From positions 136,962 through 195,615 of the forward strand of contig NZ_BLJO01000004.1 in NCBI RefSeq assembly GCF_009932555.1: a stretch of DNA of 58,654 nt. Direction: 5' to 3'. The stretch's first letter is position 1. Every line of letters begins with the position of its first letter. The DNA comes from Steroidobacter agaridevorans (GTDB lineage: Bacteria > Pseudomonadota > Gammaproteobacteria > Steroidobacterales > Steroidobacteraceae). Positions 33,286 through 42,051 of the stretch are shown here, piece after piece. The notes beneath the pieces are model-generated. The model saw nothing but the letters and a program-made list of their open reading frames with translations. It did no database searches and had not been told where the DNA came from. A program made the position numbers and the translations under genes.

Positions 33286-34795
33286 CGAAAGCGACGCCGG
33301 TGGCAACCTCTTTGCGCACCGGCAACACACATCGCACCAGCAGCCCCGGATGATTGTCGAGCAGCTCGATCGTCGCTCGATGTAATCGCATCACCGCGGC
33401 GACCAGGCTCAGCCCGAGGCCGCTGCCGACTTGATCGCGATCTCTGTCGAGGCGGACGAACGGTTGCAGGATGCGGGCGCGGTCGGCTTCCGGAATGCCG
33501 GGGCCGTTGTCGGCGACGGTCAGGGTGAGGGAGTCGCCGATGGTGCGGACGCTGGCTTCGACTTTGCCGCCCTCGGGGACGTACTTGATTGCATTCTCCA
33601 GCAGATTGACCACGGCTTGCGCGAGCAGCTGACGATTGCCGTGCACCGAGGCGGTCGCGTCGCCTCGATAGTCGAGGCTGATGTTTCTATTGCCCGCTTC
33701 GGGCTGATACAACTCGACGAGTTCTTGAGCGAGCGCGGCGACGTCGACGTCTTCGGTGGGCACGTCGCGGCCGCGGCCGTCGGTTTGGGCGATTTGCAGC
33801 AACGTGCCTAACGTTCGCTGCACGCGGTCCAGTTCGGCGAGGGTTGCATCCATCGTCTCGCGAACATTATCGGCAAGCCCCTCGTGCTGAAGGGATTCTT
33901 CGATTCGCACGCGGGCGCGATACAGCGGAGCGCGCAAATCGTGAGCGGCGCTATCGAAGGTCGTGCGCAGCGTCTCGGTCTGTTGCTCGATGGTTTCGAG
34001 CATGCGGTTCACGGCGGTTGCGAGCGCGTCGAACTCGTCGTGCGCGGGTTCGACGGGCAGGCGTTGTGACAAGTTGCCGGCCATGATGGATTCGCACGTC
34101 GCCGCGACGGCTTTGACGCGCCTTCGAATGCGCCGGCTGTAACTCAAACCAAACAAAGTGGCGAGCAGCACGCTCGCGCCGACGCCCCAGAACATGGCCG
34201 TCCGCAAGCGCGAAGCGAGGCGGCTGCGATCGAGAATGTCCGTGCCGACGAGCAGCCAGCGATTGCCGGGCAAGCGAATGATCTGCGCGCGCACCGGATG
34301 CGAGACCGAGCCGCCGGCGTCGCTGGCATCGATCTCGAATTCCACCCAATCGTTGTATCGACTGACGACCTGCGGCCAGCGGGCGAGGTTGCCCGCGATG
34401 GGAAAGCCATTGTTCTCGACCAGCAGATAAACGGCGCCAGTGCGACCCCAACCGTCCGCGCGACGATGCAATGTCGCTACGAGCTGCAGCAGGCCGCCGC
34501 GTGAATAGTCATCGACCAGATTGTTGACTTCCGAGTTGATGACGGCATCGACTTCATTGTCGAGCACGCGCGCGGTGAGGAAATAAACGGCGGTCAGCAC
34601 CAGCGTGACGCCGACGGCGAAAATCACGATGAACAGGGTCGCGAGCCGCGACGTGGACAGTCGCATGCGCGGTCGCGGGCGCGTGGTCGGCCCGACGGCA
34701 TCCGGACGGCCGGCCTCGGTCATGCGTTCGCTGCTCTGAAGAACCTCTGAAGTGGCGGCCATTGTACGACGTCCCGCGCCGCCGCCCCGATACAT
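33275..34795 (-). CDS. Sensor histidine kinase (HAMP-HisKA-HATPase)
   Basis: 506 residues from the first ATG (34795). ATGs at 34762 and 34723 are also possible, because the first ~45 residues are non-conserved cytoplasmic tail. A first membrane helix (LATLFIVIFAVGVTLVLTAV) and a second near residue 185 flank a periplasmic sensor domain. HAMP, H-box AAHDLRAPL, N-box LLENAIKYVPEGG, DNGPGIPEAD and GSGLGLSLV follow. All kinase motifs are intact. It lies 10 bp downstream of an OmpR-type regulator and forms a pair with it. The signal is unknown. Confidence 0.92.
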   Translation of the reverse strand: MYRGGGAGRRTMAATSEVLQSSERMTEAGRPDAVGPTTRPRPRMRLSTSRLATLFIVIFAVGVTLVLTAVYFLTARVLDNEVDAVINSEVNNLVDDYSRGGLLQLVATLHRRADGWGRTGAVYLLVENNGFPIAGNLARWPQVVSRYNDWVEFEIDASDAGGSVSHPVRAQIIRLPGNRWLLVGTDILDRSRLASRLRTAMFWGVGASVLLATLFGLSYSRRIRRRVKAVAATCESIMAGNLSQRLPVEPAHDEFDALATAVNRMLETIEQQTETLRTTFDSAAHDLRAPLYRARVRIEESLQHEGLADNVRETMDATLAELDRVQRTLGTLLQIAQTDGRGRDVPTEDVDVAALAQELVELYQPEAGNRNISLDYRGDATASVHGNRQLLAQAVVNLLENAIKYVPEGGKVEASVRTIGDSLTLTVADNGPGIPEADRARILQPFVRLDRDRDQVGSGLGLSLVAAVMRLHRATIELLDNHPGLLVRCVLPVRKEVATGVAFVTP

Positions 34796-34805
34796 CCGAA
34801 CAGGG

Positions 34806-35477
34806 CTATTCCTTGAGTACGTACCCGGCGCCGCGCACCGTATGGATCAGTGGCCGGGAAAATCCTTTGTCGACGGCATTGCGCAGGCGGCTCATGTGCA
34901 CGTCGGTGATATTGGTCTGCGGATCGAAGTGCAGGTTCCACACGCCTTCGAGCAGCATGGTGCGCGTGACCACCTGGCCGGGCCGGCGCATCAGGAACTC
35001 CAGCAACTGGAATTCCTTGGTGGTGAGATCGATGTTCTGGCCGGCGCGCGTGACTTTGCGGGCCAGCAGGTCCAGCTCCAGGTCCGCGACCTTGAGCCGG
35101 CTCGATTCGGCCAGCGCCGTGCCACGGCGGCTCAACGCCTCGATGCGCGCGAGCAGTTCGGCGAAGGCAAAAGGTTTGGTGAGGTAGTCGTCGCCGCCGG
35201 CTTTCAGGCCATGGACGCGGTCGTCGACCGTGCCGAGCGCGGACAGGATCAGCACCGGGGTGCGATCGTTGCGCTCGCGCAGGGAGGTGATGATGGTCAG
35301 CCCGTCGAGGTGCGGCAGCTGGCGGTCGGCGATGATCACGTCGTAATGACGCTGCGTCGCCTTCTCCAGGCCGTCACGCCCGTCCGGGCTGTGATCGACG
35401 CTGTAGCCGATTTCGCGCAGGCTTTTCAGCAGATATTCGGCGGCCTGCAGATCGTCTTCGATGAGCAGTAGTTTCAT
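34806..35477 (-). CDS. OmpR/PhoB-family response regulator
   Basis: 223 residues from the ATG at 35477 (MKLLLIEDD). The frame is open upstream, but the receiver begins here. Phospho-acceptor Asp51 is in YDVIIADRQLPHLDG, and Lys in YLTKPF closes the receiver. The C-terminal winged helix has FQLLEFLMRRPGQVVTRTML and VHMSRLRNAVDKG. It precedes its kinase on the same strand. Sequence style resembles the CopR/CusR/QseB subgroup, but the regulon is not visible. Confidence 0.94.
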   Translation of the reverse strand: MKLLLIEDDLQAAEYLLKSLREIGYSVDHSPDGRDGLEKATQRHYDVIIADRQLPHLDGLTIITSLRERNDRTPVLILSALGTVDDRVHGLKAGGDDYLTKPFAFAELLARIEALSRRGTALAESSRLKVADLELDLLARKVTRAGQNIDLTTKEFQLLEFLMRRPGQVVTRTMLLEGVWNLHFDPQTNITDVHMSRLRNAVDKGFSRPLIHTVRGAGYVLKE

Positions 35478-35562
35478 TCGGGTAACCGGTGAGCCGACCG
35501 ACGACGGCAACAGGGATGGACGAGTTTCCGCCATTCGCCGGTCGCTCACCATAGCTACATCC

Positions 35563-37062
35563 TTAGCCAGTCCGCACCGGGACGAAGATCTGCGCGCTGT
35601 CGCGTTCGATCAGCAGCGCCACGACCTTGCCCTTGGACTTGCGTGCCGCGGTCTTCAGCTCTTCCACCGACTTCACCGGCTTGCCGTTGACGCCGAGGAT
35701 GATGTCGCCCCGCTGCACGCCGGCGGCGGCCGCCGGTCCATCGGAGTCTTCGACCACGAGATCGCCGTCGGTCTCGACCTGCTGCTTCTCCTGCTTCTGC
35801 AGCGGGCGTACGACCAGGCCGAGCTTGGCCGTCTCGTCGGCATCCGCGCTGTCACGATTGGCGACCTTCACGCCTTTCTCCGCGATCTCGACCGGCTTCG
35901 CGCTCAGGCGCTTGACGCCGCCGTCACGCCACACCTCGAGATTGACGGTGGTGCCGGGCTTCTTCGAGGCGATCAGGCCAGGCAATTGCGAGGACTGATC
36001 GATCTCGGTGCCGTCGACCTTCAGGATCACGTCGCCCGCCTTGATGCCGGCCTTCGCGCCCGGGCCGTCGTCTTCGACCATGCCGACCAGCGCGCCCTTC
36101 GGCCGATCGAGGCCGAACGACTCGGCGAGCTGCGCATTCACGTCCTGGATCGAGACGCCGATGCGGCTGCGGGTGACTTTGCCGGTCGAGACCAGCTGGG
36201 TCTGTACGTTGTTCGCGACATCGATCGGGATGGCGAATGACAGGCCCATGTAACCGCCGCTGCGGCTGAAGATTTGCGAGTTGATGCCGACCACTTCGCC
36301 CTGCAGGTTGAACAGCGGGCCGCCGGAGTTGCCGGGGTTCACTGCCACGTCGGTCTGAATGAACGGCGCGTAGTTGCTGCCAGGCATGGAGCGCGAGGTC
36401 GCGCTGACGATGCCGGCGGTGACGCTGTTCTCGAAGCCGAACGGCGAGCCGATGGCGATCACCCACTCACCGGGACGCAGCTTGGATGGATCGCCGATCT
36501 TCACGGTCGGCAGATTCTTGGCGTCGATCTTCAACACGGCGACGTCGGTGGCTTCGTCGACACCGATGACCTTCGCGGTGTACTCGCGACGATCGGTCGT
36601 CTTCACCGTGACTTCCTCGGCTTCGGCCACCACGTGCGCGTTGGTCAGAATGTAACCATCGGCGCTGACGATGAAACCCGAACCTTCACCGCGCGGCGGC
36701 GGCTGATTGCCGCGAGGCATCGGCTGGCCGAAGCGGCGCAAGAAATCATTGAGCGGATCGTTGGGCGACATGCCGGGCATGTCGTTGCTGACGGGCTGTG
36801 ACTTGCCGACCACGGCGACGTTCACCACGGCGGGGCCGTAGTGATCGACCAGGCCAGCGAAATCGGGCAGGGCAGCGGCGACATTGCGCGGCGACGCCGT
36901 TTGGATGGCAGGCGCAGCGCCCGCGGCTGCGGCCTGAGCGGCTGGGTTGTTATCGGCGAAGCTGCCGGAGCAGCCAGCCAGTGCGATACCGAGCAACGTG
37001 GCGGTGGAAACCACGGTCGCGCGGGCACGATTGAAGGGGGCTCGATTCTGTCTGACAAGCAT
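35563..37062 (-). CDS. degP: DegP/HtrA-family serine protease with lipoprotein signal
   Basis: 499 residues from the ATG at 37062, chosen for the perfect GGGAGGAG before it. The signal ends in a lipobox, LAGC at Cys31, with Ser at +2. The protease triad is His143 (LTNAHVV), Asp173 (ATDVAVLKI) and Ser246 (NPGNSGGPL). Two PDZ domains follow (~280-370 and ~405-490). It is the Do-type periplasmic protease/chaperone for misfolded envelope proteins. Most relatives are soluble, so membrane anchoring is notable. A sigma-E-like promoter lies upstream and an OmpR-type pair downstream. Confidence 0.95.
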   Translation of the reverse strand: MLVRQNRAPFNRARATVVSTATLLGIALAGCSGSFADNNPAAQAAAAGAAPAIQTASPRNVAAALPDFAGLVDHYGPAVVNVAVVGKSQPVSNDMPGMSPNDPLNDFLRRFGQPMPRGNQPPPRGEGSGFIVSADGYILTNAHVVAEAEEVTVKTTDRREYTAKVIGVDEATDVAVLKIDAKNLPTVKIGDPSKLRPGEWVIAIGSPFGFENSVTAGIVSATSRSMPGSNYAPFIQTDVAVNPGNSGGPLFNLQGEVVGINSQIFSRSGGYMGLSFAIPIDVANNVQTQLVSTGKVTRSRIGVSIQDVNAQLAESFGLDRPKGALVGMVEDDGPGAKAGIKAGDVILKVDGTEIDQSSQLPGLIASKKPGTTVNLEVWRDGGVKRLSAKPVEIAEKGVKVANRDSADADETAKLGLVVRPLQKQEKQQVETDGDLVVEDSDGPAAAAGVQRGDIILGVNGKPVKSVEELKTAARKSKGKVVALLIERDSAQIFVPVRTG

Positions 37063-37101
37063 GGATGCTCCTCCCAATGTGGGTTTCCAATGCAATGCCA
37101 G

Positions 37102-37129
37102 TAAGACGCCCCTTCGCAGTCAAAGTTTG
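37102..37129 (-). promoter_or_regulatory. Candidate sigma-E envelope-stress promoter
   Basis: On the minus strand CAAACTT (37129-37123), 16 bp, then TCTTA (37106-37102) resembles GGAACTT-N16-TCTGA. The AACTT core and the spacing are exact. It lies 40 bp before the degP-like ATG. sigma-E control of degP is well known in enteric bacteria. Here it is inference from the motif. Confidence 0.4.
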
Positions 37130-37145
37130 CGTCCAAGCCGCTCTA

Positions 37146-37829
37146 TTACGAGGACTTAATGCTACTGCGTAGTTCTTCCAATTCCTGACGTAGGGCGGCG
37201 ACCTGCGCTTCGAGAGTAGCGATGCGCGCCTGCAAGGAATTTCGGGCGTCGGCAGCCGCGGCGTTTGGCTGCGGTTCAGCGGTGTGCTCGGTCTCGGCCG
37301 GCGTCACCGGGATCGCATCCTCACCACTGAACAAATGTGCATAACGCGAATCGCGACGCCCGGGCTCGCGCGGCAGCTGCTTTACAAAAGGACCGTCGGG
37401 GCGGGTCGCAAGGTCTTCGAGCGCCGATTCGATCTCGGCGGGGTCGCTCACTTGAGCCATGCGTGGCACGCGAGTGCGCAGCTCACCCGGCGTTTGCGGT
37501 CCTCGCAGCAGCAGCTCACAAACGATCGCGGTCTGCACCGGCGTGAACTCGAACGAGCCGAAGCCGGTATTGCAGAAGCGGTGCTGATACTTGGGCACGC
37601 GGCTGCCGAAGCCCGATTTTTCCAGCACCAGATGCTTCTTCACCAAGCCCTCGACACTGTCTTGCACGGTGCGTTCGTCGAGGCTCAGCACCGGCTCGCG
37701 ATTGCTTTTCTGATTGCAGGCGTTCAGCAGCGCGTTTAGCGACAGCGGATACTGATCGGGGGTGGTGATGGCTTTCTCGATCAGGCTGCCGATCAACCGG
37801 GCTTCCAGGGCGGTCAGATGGGTGTTCAT
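37146..37829 (-). CDS. yceH: YceH-family protein (DUF480)
   Basis: 227 residues. The family pattern is clear: [20 protein letters not shown] (~4-23), [20 protein letters not shown], then [24 protein letters not shown] and [20 protein letters not shown]. Two winged-helix domains are expected from known YceH structures. A C-terminal coiled coil ([20 protein letters not shown]) is present. Function is not established. It lies 83 bp upstream of the protease gene on the same strand and diverges from the large dehydrogenase. Confidence 0.95.
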   Translation of the reverse strand: MNTHLTALEARLIGSLIEKAITTPDQYPLSLNALLNACNQKSNREPVLSLDERTVQDSVEGLVKKHLVLEKSGFGSRVPKYQHRFCNTGFGSFEFTPVQTAIVCELLLRGPQTPGELRTRVPRMAQVSDPAEIESALEDLATRPDGPFVKQLPREPGRRDSRYAHLFSGEDAIPVTPAETEHTAEPQPNAAAADARNSLQARIATLEAQVAALRQELEELRSSIKSS

Positions 37830-37988
37830 GGCGGTAGTTCGGCTGCCGTGGCCTTATGCAGTTTGGTTTGGGGAATATAAAGGATTGGCGAGATCAAGGG
37901 CTTATCGTTGATTTCTGCCTTCTTGGACTGGACTGTAACCGCGTACAATTACGGTCCATACCTCGCTTGGGCTCTTAGCCTTACTACC

Positions 37989-40900
37989 TTGCGCAACTTG
38001 TCCCTACCGATTGCTGCCACGGAGCCGGAAGCCGCCGTCGCGGGCCCGGCCGCTCGTCTGCGCGAAATCCCTTACAACTACACCTCGTTCTCGGATCGCG
38101 AAATCGTCATCCGCCTGTTGGGCGAGTCGTTGTGGACCATTCTGGACGAACTGCGCAGCGAGCGCCGGACCGGCCGCTCGGCGCGCATGTTGTACGAGGT
38201 GCTGGGCGACATCTGGGTCGTGCAGCGTAATCCGTATCTGCAGGACGACCTGGTCGACAATCCCAAACGTCGCCGCCTGCTGATCGAAGCTCTGCATCAC
38301 CGGCTCAACGAGATCGAGCGTCGTCGCGATGTTTCCGATCCGGAGCGCGATCGCAAAGTGGGCGAGCTGCTGCAAGCGGCGCGGCGTGCCGTCGAATCGT
38401 TCGCCAACGATTTCGATCGCTTCGTTCAGCTTCGCAAGCGCGCGCGTCGTCTGCTCGAGCGACACACGCGCGACGACAACATTCGCTTCGATGCGTTTGC
38501 TCGTGTTTCGCATGTGACGGACGCGACCGACTGGCGTATCGAATATCCCTTCCTGGTGTTGTCGCCGGACACCGAGGCGGAGATTCCCGCCCTGGTGCGC
38601 GATTGTATCGAGCTCGGTCTCACGATCATCCCGCGCGGTGGCGGTACTGGTTACACCGGTGGCGCGATTCCGCTCACGCCGCTCGCGGCGGTGATCAACA
38701 CGGAGAAGTTGGAGCAGCTGGATCCGATCGACATCATCGACGTCCCCGGCGCGAGCACGCCCGATGCGAAGGTGCCGACGATTTTCAGCGGCGCCGGCGT
38801 CGTCACTCGTCGCGTCTCCGATGCGGCCGAGCATGCGGGCCTGGTGTTTGCTGTCGATCCCACCTCCGCGGATGCCTCCTGCATCGGCGGCAACGTCGCG
38901 ATGAATGCCGGCGGCAAGAAGGCAGTGCTGTGGGGCACGGCGGTCGACAATCTCATCTGGTGGCGGATGGTCGATCCCGACGGCAACTGGCTCGAAGTGA
39001 CTCGCCTCGACCACAACCGCGGCAAGATTCACGATGTCGAAGTCGCGAAGTTCGAGCTGACCTGGAAGGACGGTCGCGACAATCCGCAGCGTGCGCGTGT
39101 GTTGCGCACGGCGCGTGTCGACATCGAAGGTCGCAAGTTCCGCAAGGAAGGTCTGGGCAAAGACGTCACCGATAAATTCCTGGGCGGCCTGCCGGGCGTG
39201 CAGAAGGAAGGCTGCGACGGCGTGATTACGTCCGCCCGCTGGATCCTGCATCGCATGCCGAAACACACGCGCACCGTGTGTCTGGAATTCTTCGGTCATG
39301 CACGTCACGCCATTCCGTCCATCGTCGAGATCAAGACGTTCCTCGACAACGAAGCGCGTACGACGGGTGTGCAACTCGCGGGCTTGGAACATCTGGACGA
39401 ACGCTATCTGCGCGCCGTCGGCTATGCGACCAAGTCCAAGCGCGGCGCATTGCCGAAGATGGTGCTGCTCGGTGACATCGTTGGTGACAACGAAGACGCC
39501 GTGGCGCGTGCGACTTCCGAAGTCGTGCGTATTTCCAACAGCCGCGCCGGTGAAGGCTTTGTCGCCGTCAATCCCGACGCGCGCAAGAAGTTCTGGCTGG
39601 ATCGCTCGCGCACGGCTGCTATCGCGAAACACACCAACGCCTTCAAGATCAACGAAGACGTGGTGATTCCGCTCGACCGCATGGGCGACTACACCGACGC
39701 CATCGAGCGCATCAACATCGAGCTGTCGTTCGCCAACAAGATCAAGATGCTGCGCGAGCTGCGGGACTTCTTCGAAACCGAGCTGCCGCTGGGCAAAACC
39801 GACGATCCCGATCTCTCCGGCGTGTCACGAGCCGAACTGCTCGGCGATCGGCAGATCCAGGCGCAGCAGGTGATCGCGGAGACGCTCGCGCGTTGGACCT
39901 ATCTCGCCGAACATCTGGATACCCCGCTGAGGGAGGCGTTGCCCGAGTTGGCGACGCTCGGCTTCGCGCCGTTGCGTGGCGACTTCGAGCGGCGCGTCGA
40001 ACGCGAGCCGAACGTTCGCCTCTTCGATCTGGTTCAAGATCGTTCGCTGCGTACTTCGTGGAAGACGGAAGTGCGCGCGCATCTGCGTCGCCTGTTCGTT
40101 GGTGGCGCGTGTCTGCCGATCCTCGAAGCGGTCGAGGAAATCCACAAGCGCGTGCTGCGGGGTCGCGTGTGGGTGGCGTTGCACATGCATGCCGGCGACG
40201 GCAACGTGCACACCAATATTCCGGTGAACTCGGATGACTACGAGATGCTGCAAACGGCGAACCGCGCCGTCGAGCGCATCATGGAGATTGCCCGTAGCCT
40301 GAACGGCGTGATCTCGGGCGAGCACGGCATCGGCATCACGAAGCTCGAGTTCCTGACCGACGCCGAGACCGAGGAGTTCCGTCGATACAAGGATCGCGTC
40401 GATCCGGACGGGCGCTTCAACAAGGGCAAGCTGATGCCGGGCGGCGATCTGCGCAACGCGTATACGCCCAGCTTCAACCTGATGGGACATGAGTCCCTGA
40501 TCATGCAGCAGTCCGACATCAACTCGATCTCGGACGCGATCAAGGACTGTTTGCGTTGTGGCAAGTGCAAGCCAGTGTGCGCGACGCACGTGCCACGCGC
40601 GAACTTGCTGTACTCGCCGCGTAACAAGATTCTGGCGACCTCGCTGCTCATCGAAGCGTTCCTGTACGAAGAGCAGACGCGTCGCGGCGTGTCGCTGCGT
40701 CACTGGGATGAGTTCTCCGACGTGGCCGATCACTGCACGGTCTGTCACAAGTGCGAGAAGCCGTGCCCGGTGAACATCGACTTTGGCGACGTCTCGATGG
40801 CAATGCGCGACCTGCTGCGCCGGATGGGCAAGAAGCGCTTCAATCCGGGCACAGCGGCGTCGATGTTCTTCTTGAACGCGACGAATCCGCAGACGATCAA

Positions 40901-41960
40901 GGTCGCGCGCACGGCGATGCTCGAATGGGGCTTCAAAGTCCAGCGCATGGCCAATCGCGCGTTGAAGGTGGTGGGCAATGCGCAGACGGCGCGTCCGCCT
41001 GCGACGACGGGCAAGCCGCCGGTGCGCGAGCAGGTGGTCCACTTCGTCAACAAGAAGATGCCGGGCGGACTGCCGAAGAAGACGGCCCGCGCGCTGTTGG
41101 ATATCGAGGATCGTCACTACGTGCCCATCATTCGCGATCCGGCGCGCACGACGAGCGATTCGGAAGCGGTGTTCTATTTCCCCGGCTGCGGCTCGGAACG
41201 TTTGTTCTCGCAGGTGGGCCTGGCGACGCAGGCGATGCTGTGGAAGGTCGGTGTGCAGACAGTGCTGCCGCCTGGTTATCTCTGCTGTGGCTACCCGCAG
41301 CGAGGCGCGGGGCAGTTCGACAAGGCCGAGAAGATCATCACCGACAATCGCGTGTTGTTCCATCGCGTCGCGAACACGCTGAACTATCTCGACATCAAGA
41401 CGGTGGTGGTCAGCTGCGGCACCTGTTTCGATCAGCTGCAGGGCTATAAATTCGACGAGATCTTCCCGGGCTGCCGCATCATCGACATTCACGAGTTCCT
41501 GATGGAGCGCAACGTGAAGCTCGAGGGCGTGACGGGCGTGCGTTATATGTATCACGACCCGTGCCATACGCCGATGAAGAGCTATGACCCGCTGAAGGTC
41601 GTCAACACGCTCATCAACGATCAGGTGAACGGCAAGATCGAAAAGAACGACCGCTGCTGCGGCGAGTCCGGCACGTTCGCCGTGACGCGCCCCGACGTGG
41701 CGACCCAGGTTCGGTTCCGCAAGGAAATCGAGATGAAGAAGGGCGCGGATAAGTTACGCGCCGACGGCTTCAAGGGTGACGTGAAGATCTTGACGTCGTG
41801 CCCGTCGTGCATGCAGGGCCTGAAGCGTTACAACGACGATGCGGATGTCGATGCGGATTACATCGTTGTTGAGATCGCGAAGCACATCCTCGGTGAGAAC
41901 TGGCTGCCGGAGTATGTGCAGAAGGCCAACGCGGGCGGAATCGAGCGCGTGCTCGTGTAA
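37989..41960 (+). CDS. Large FAD-linked dehydrogenase with 4Fe-4S and CCG domains (DUF3683, D-lactate/glycolate type)
   Basis: About 1323 residues from a TTG at 37989. No ATG or GTG exists before the conserved start of homology ([20 protein letters not shown]), so the start is uncertain; another TTG is at 37998. Order: DUF3683 N-terminal region, FAD-binding PCMH domain ([17 protein letters not shown]), FAD oxidase C-terminal domain ([23 protein letters not shown]), two 4Fe-4S clusters ([11 protein letters not shown] and [12 protein letters not shown]) and Cys-rich CCG motifs ([32 protein letters not shown]). It resembles GlcD and GlcF fused. Probably it oxidises a 2-hydroxyacid and passes electrons to quinone. 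Monocistronic. Confidence 0.9.
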   Translation: MRNLSLPIAATEPEAAVAGPAARLREIPYNYTSFSDREIVIRLLGESLWTILDELRSERRTGRSARMLYEVLGDIWVVQRNPYLQDDLVDNPKRRRLLIEALHHRLNEIERRRDVSDPERDRKVGELLQAARRAVESFANDFDRFVQLRKRARRLLERHTRDDNIRFDAFARVSHVTDATDWRIEYPFLVLSPDTEAEIPALVRDCIELGLTIIPRGGGTGYTGGAIPLTPLAAVINTEKLEQLDPIDIIDVPGASTPDAKVPTIFSGAGVVTRRVSDAAEHAGLVFAVDPTSADASCIGGNVAMNAGGKKAVLWGTAVDNLIWWRMVDPDGNWLEVTRLDHNRGKIHDVEVAKFELTWKDGRDNPQRARVLRTARVDIEGRKFRKEGLGKDVTDKFLGGLPGVQKEGCDGVITSARWILHRMPKHTRTVCLEFFGHARHAIPSIVEIKTFLDNEARTTGVQLAGLEHLDERYLRAVGYATKSKRGALPKMVLLGDIVGDNEDAVARATSEVVRISNSRAGEGFVAVNPDARKKFWLDRSRTAAIAKHTNAFKINEDVVIPLDRMGDYTDAIERINIELSFANKIKMLRELRDFFETELPLGKTDDPDLSGVSRAELLGDRQIQAQQVIAETLARWTYLAEHLDTPLREALPELATLGFAPLRGDFERRVEREPNVRLFDLVQDRSLRTSWKTEVRAHLRRLFVGGACLPILEAVEEIHKRVLRGRVWVALHMHAGDGNVHTNIPVNSDDYEMLQTANRAVERIMEIARSLNGVISGEHGIGITKLEFLTDAETEEFRRYKDRVDPDGRFNKGKLMPGGDLRNAYTPSFNLMGHESLIMQQSDINSISDAIKDCLRCGKCKPVCATHVPRANLLYSPRNKILATSLLIEAFLYEEQTRRGVSLRHWDEFSDVADHCTVCHKCEKPCPVNIDFGDVSMAMRDLLRRMGKKRFNPGTAASMFFLNATNPQTIKVARTAMLEWGFKVQRMANRALKVVGNAQTARPPATTGKPPVREQVVHFVNKKMPGGLPKKTARALLDIEDRHYVPIIRDPARTTSDSEAVFYFPGCGSERLFSQVGLATQAMLWKVGVQTVLPPGYLCCGYPQRGAGQFDKAEKIITDNRVLFHRVANTLNYLDIKTVVVSCGTCFDQLQGYKFDEIFPGCRIIDIHEFLMERNVKLEGVTGVRYMYHDPCHTPMKSYDPLKVVNTLINDQVNGKIEKNDRCCGESGTFAVTRPDVATQVRFRKEIEMKKGADKLRADGFKGDVKILTSCPSCMQGLKRYNDDADVDADYIVVEIAKHILGENWLPEYVQKANAGGIERVLV

Positions 41961-41977
41961 CTGACTCTCGAAGAGCT

Positions 41978-42004
41978 CACGCCTCGGCGTAATGCCGAGG
42001 CGTG
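41978..42004 (+). terminator. Hairpin between convergent dehydrogenase and GH5 genes
   Basis: A perfect 11-bp stem CACGCCTCGGC / GCCGAGGCGTG with a GTAAT loop, 18 bp after the dehydrogenase stop and 48 bp from the GH5 stop. No T run on either strand. It may serve both transcripts as a Rho-assisted or stabilising end. Confidence 0.5.
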
Positions 42005-42051
42005 GCGTGCACAATCCCTGTGCCGTTCTTCTCCCTGAAGCAAAATCTCCC

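Noticed and set aside
39825-41567. A 580-codon frame antisense to the large dehydrogenase
   Set aside because: Arg/His-rich shadow; the plus strand shows FAD and Fe-S motifs.
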